NCBI RefSeq assembly: GCF_013466785.1
Contig: NZ_CP059163.1
Location: forward strand, 558,001 to 622,000
Source of the DNA: Nocardioides marinisabuli
Lineage (GTDB): Bacteria > Actinomycetota > Actinomycetes > Propionibacteriales > Nocardioidaceae
Direction: 5' to 3'
DNA length: 64,000 nucleotides
This document shows positions 62,359 to 64,000 of the stretch, in pieces (positions within the stretch are counted from its first letter, which is position 1; each line of letters starts with the position of its first letter). The translations under genes and the position numbers were made by a program. The notes under the pieces are model-generated. The model was not told where the DNA came from, made no database searches, and saw nothing but the letters and a program-made list of their open reading frames with translations.

Positions 62359-62976
62359 CTAGCGGGCCGCTCGGCCCAGGCGCACTCGGCGGCCCTCGAC
62401 GCTGAACCCGTCGCGGGCCATCACCCCGACGGCCTCGACCAGCATGGCGCGCTCGGCGGTCTTGATCCGCTCGTGCAGCGAGTCGACGTCGTCGTCGTCC
62501 TCGACGGGCACCGCCACCTGGGCCACGATCTGGCCGGTGTCGACGCCCTCGTCGACCACGAAGAGCGTGCAGCCGGTCACCTTCACGCCGTACGTGAGCG
62601 CGTCGGCGGGGCCGCTCATGCCGGGGAACGACGGCGAGAGCGCGGGGTGCGTGTTGACGGTGCGGCCGCCGAAGCGGCCCAGGAAGGCCGGCCCCACGAG
62701 CTTCATGAACCCGGCCAGCACGACCAGGTCGGGCCGGTGCGCGGCGACGGCCTCGCTCAGCGCGGCGTCCCAGGCGGCGCGGTCGTCGTGGTCGCCGACC
62801 CGCTCGACGAAGGTCGGCACGCCCGAGCGCGCGGCCCGGGCCAGGCCCTCGATGCCGTCGCGGTCGGCGCCGACCGCGACCACCTCGGCGCCGTACGCCG
62901 GGTCGGTGCAGGCGTCGAGGAGCGCCTGCAGGTTGGTGCCGGAGCCGGAGACGAGGACGACGAGACGCGCTGGCAC
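62359..62976 (-). CDS. purN: phosphoribosylglycinamide formyltransferase
   Basis: A 205-residue GAR transformylase that uses 10-formyl-tetrahydrofolate in purine synthesis. The N-terminal VVLVSGSGTNLQALL binds the phosphoribosyl phosphate and NTHPALSPSFPG holds the catalytic Asn/His; the later GVDTGQIVAQ carries the catalytic Asp. The TVH of many PurN enzymes reads TLF here. GTG at 62976 is seven bases after a TAGAGT box. Order purN-purH with an internal riboswitch lets purH be regulated separately. Confidence 0.95.
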   Translation of the reverse strand: MPARLVVLVSGSGTNLQALLDACTDPAYGAEVVAVGADRDGIEGLARAARSGVPTFVERVGDHDDRAAWDAALSEAVAAHRPDLVVLAGFMKLVGPAFLGRFGGRTVNTHPALSPSFPGMSGPADALTYGVKVTGCTLFVVDEGVDTGQIVAQVAVPVEDDDDVDSLHERIKTAERAMLVEAVGVMARDGFSVEGRRVRLGRAAR

Positions 62977-62983
62977 GGCGCCG

Positions 62984-62989
62984 ACTCTA
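62984..62989 (-). promoter_or_regulatory. -10 box of purN (leaderless)
   Basis: TAGAGT on the minus strand ends seven bases before the purN GTG, within the 25-base gap to the PerM-like gene. Confidence 0.45.
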
Positions 62990-63001
62990 ACCGGGTCGCT
63001 G

Positions 63002-64000
63002 CTAGGCGGTGTCGGCGTCTCGCAGGGCGCGGCGCGCCCAGACGGTGACGAGCAGACCGCCGACCAGGCCACCGAGGCCGAAGGAGGCGATCGAGTGCAC
63101 CATCACCTCACCGGCCAGGGGCGCGACGTCACGCATCCGCCCCGGGCCGACCGCTCCCCCGGCGAGGGTGGCCAGCACGGTGAAGCCGAGCCCGGCCAGC
63201 GCACCGCCGACGCAGCCGCGCAGCGCCCCCTCGCTCAGGCGCAGGGTGGGGGTGCGCCGCAGGGCGCGCGCCACCACGACGGCGGCCAGCACGGGCGGCA
63301 GCGCCACCAGCGCGGTGGTCCAGCCCGGCGGGGTGCCGTTGTCGGGCAGCGCCGCGAGCAGCGGGAACATCGGCAGCGGCCCGAGGACCACCGCGGACGG
63401 CGCGACCAGGGTGCCGGTCCCGACGGTGAAGCCGGGGCCCAGCAGGTAGGAGCCGGCGAAGCCGACGGCGTTGGGCGCGAGCAGCAGGCTGACGGCGCTC
63501 ACCACGACCACGTCGCCGGCACCGGTGTGCAGCTGCGACATCACGTTGGCGGCGGTGCCGATGTCGACGAGGAAGGCGGCGAGCAGCACGAGCGCCGCGA
63601 GCAGCAGCCAGGTGGCCAGCAGCCGCCGGGCGATGCCGGCCGCGGCGACCAGCGTCGGGGGCAGGTACGACGACCAGATCGCGGCCCGCCCGGAGCCCAC
63701 GGCCAGCGCGGGGAGGCCGACCAGCAGGCAGAGCCCCAGCGACCAGGCCACGACCCCGCCCGCGGAGGGCGCGGTCGCGGCGGTGGCGCCCAGCGCGTGG
63801 GTCAGGACGCCGACCACCACGTAGCCCAGCGCGAGGTAGGCACCGGCGACCGGCACGGTCCAGTCGCGCTCGCCGTCGCTGATGGCGTCGGCGTCGGGGC
63901 CGTGGTGGGAGACCGCCTCGCCGACCCGGCGCCCCAGGCGCCACAGCGCCCAGGCGGCGACGAGGGTGATCCCCAGCGGCACCGCGGTGACGGCCACCCC
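63002..64000 (-). CDS. PerM-like DUF6350 membrane protein, 5' end outside window
   Basis: At least 332 residues of a polytopic membrane protein with eight or more hydrophobic segments, including VVVSAVSLLLAPNAVGFAG and the conserved GPGFTVGTGTLVAPS loop. The frame is open to the right edge, so the true start is beyond the window. Mycobacterial PerM (Rv0955), a cell-division membrane protein, is likewise encoded directly upstream of purN-purH, so the synteny supports the assignment. It ends 25 bases before purN. Confidence 0.8.
   Translation of the reverse strand, partial: GVAVTAVPLGITLVAAWALWRLGRRVGEAVSHHGPDADAISDGERDWTVPVAGAYLALGYVVVGVLTHALGATAATAPSAGGVVAWSLGLCLLVGLPALAVGSGRAAIWSSYLPPTLVAAAGIARRLLATWLLLAALVLLAAFLVDIGTAANVMSQLHTGAGDVVVVSAVSLLLAPNAVGFAGSYLLGPGFTVGTGTLVAPSAVVLGPLPMFPLLAALPDNGTPPGWTTALVALPPVLAAVVVARALRRTPTLRLSEGALRGCVGGALAGLGFTVLATLAGGAVGPGRMRDVAPLAGEVMVHSIASFGLGGLVGGLLVTVWARRALRDADTA

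Noticed and set aside
59236..63048. 1270-codon plus-strand frame opposite folD-purH-purN
   Set aside because: Antisense shadow; it even runs through the ZTP riboswitch and the palindromic repeat.

Overview
The window is from a high-GC actinomycete, most likely a Nocardioides-like member of the Nocardioidaceae. The signs are roughly 70% GC, strong G/C third codon positions, many GTG starts, start codons placed 6-7 bases after a TANNNT promoter box, and actinobacterial families (monomeric isocitrate dehydrogenase, SCO4848-type, PerM-like, DUF3017, DUF4386 proteins). The species call is inference. No stretch longer than about 300 bases lacks a gene. I found no tRNA, rRNA, CRISPR array or intact insertion sequence.

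1-2840 is accessory. A leftward operon of a DUF262 protein, a HEPN-type RNase candidate and a Ser/Thr protein kinase (cut by the window edge) has visibly lower GC than the rest. It is followed by a graveyard of gene ends: a 31-residue zinc-ribbon ORF, the C-terminus of an unknown protein, the C-terminus of a RibD/DHFR-like reductase and the C-terminus of an alpha/beta hydrolase. This looks like an integration boundary.

2885-12741 holds housekeeping and redox genes: a class II glutamine amidotransferase, 6-phosphogluconate dehydrogenase, a PLP decarboxylase, a TetR/quinone oxidoreductase divergon with two palindromic operators, an Lpd-like quinone reductase and true dihydrolipoamide dehydrogenase.

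12741-34539 is dominated by nucleoside uptake and breakdown. A BmpA lipoprotein and a NupABC-type ABC transporter import nucleosides. Cytidine deaminase, adenosine deaminase, thymidine phosphorylase and purine nucleoside phosphorylase release pentose phosphates. A hexose/pentose phosphomutase and deoxyribose-phosphate aldolase process them, and an aldehyde dehydrogenase pair next to deoC can oxidise the acetaldehyde. A cytochrome P450 sits inside the deoA-cdd segment.

34540-42132 contains an M20 amidohydrolase, a ScyD/ScyE-like secreted beta-propeller and the methylmalonyl-CoA mutase operon mutA-mutB-meaB. 42133-54389 contains an AbiEi/DUF559-like gene, a GT4 glycosyltransferase, sdhCAB behind a DtxR/IdeR-like box, yihY with an apparent frameshift, trpS, an MFS exporter and icd. 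54565-64000 contains an aquaporin, a short-chain epimerase, a lipoprotein, mdh, a second AbiEi/DUF559-like gene flanked by inverted arrays of 22-bp repeats, DUF3017, folD, purH with a ZTP riboswitch, purN and a PerM-like protein cut by the right edge.
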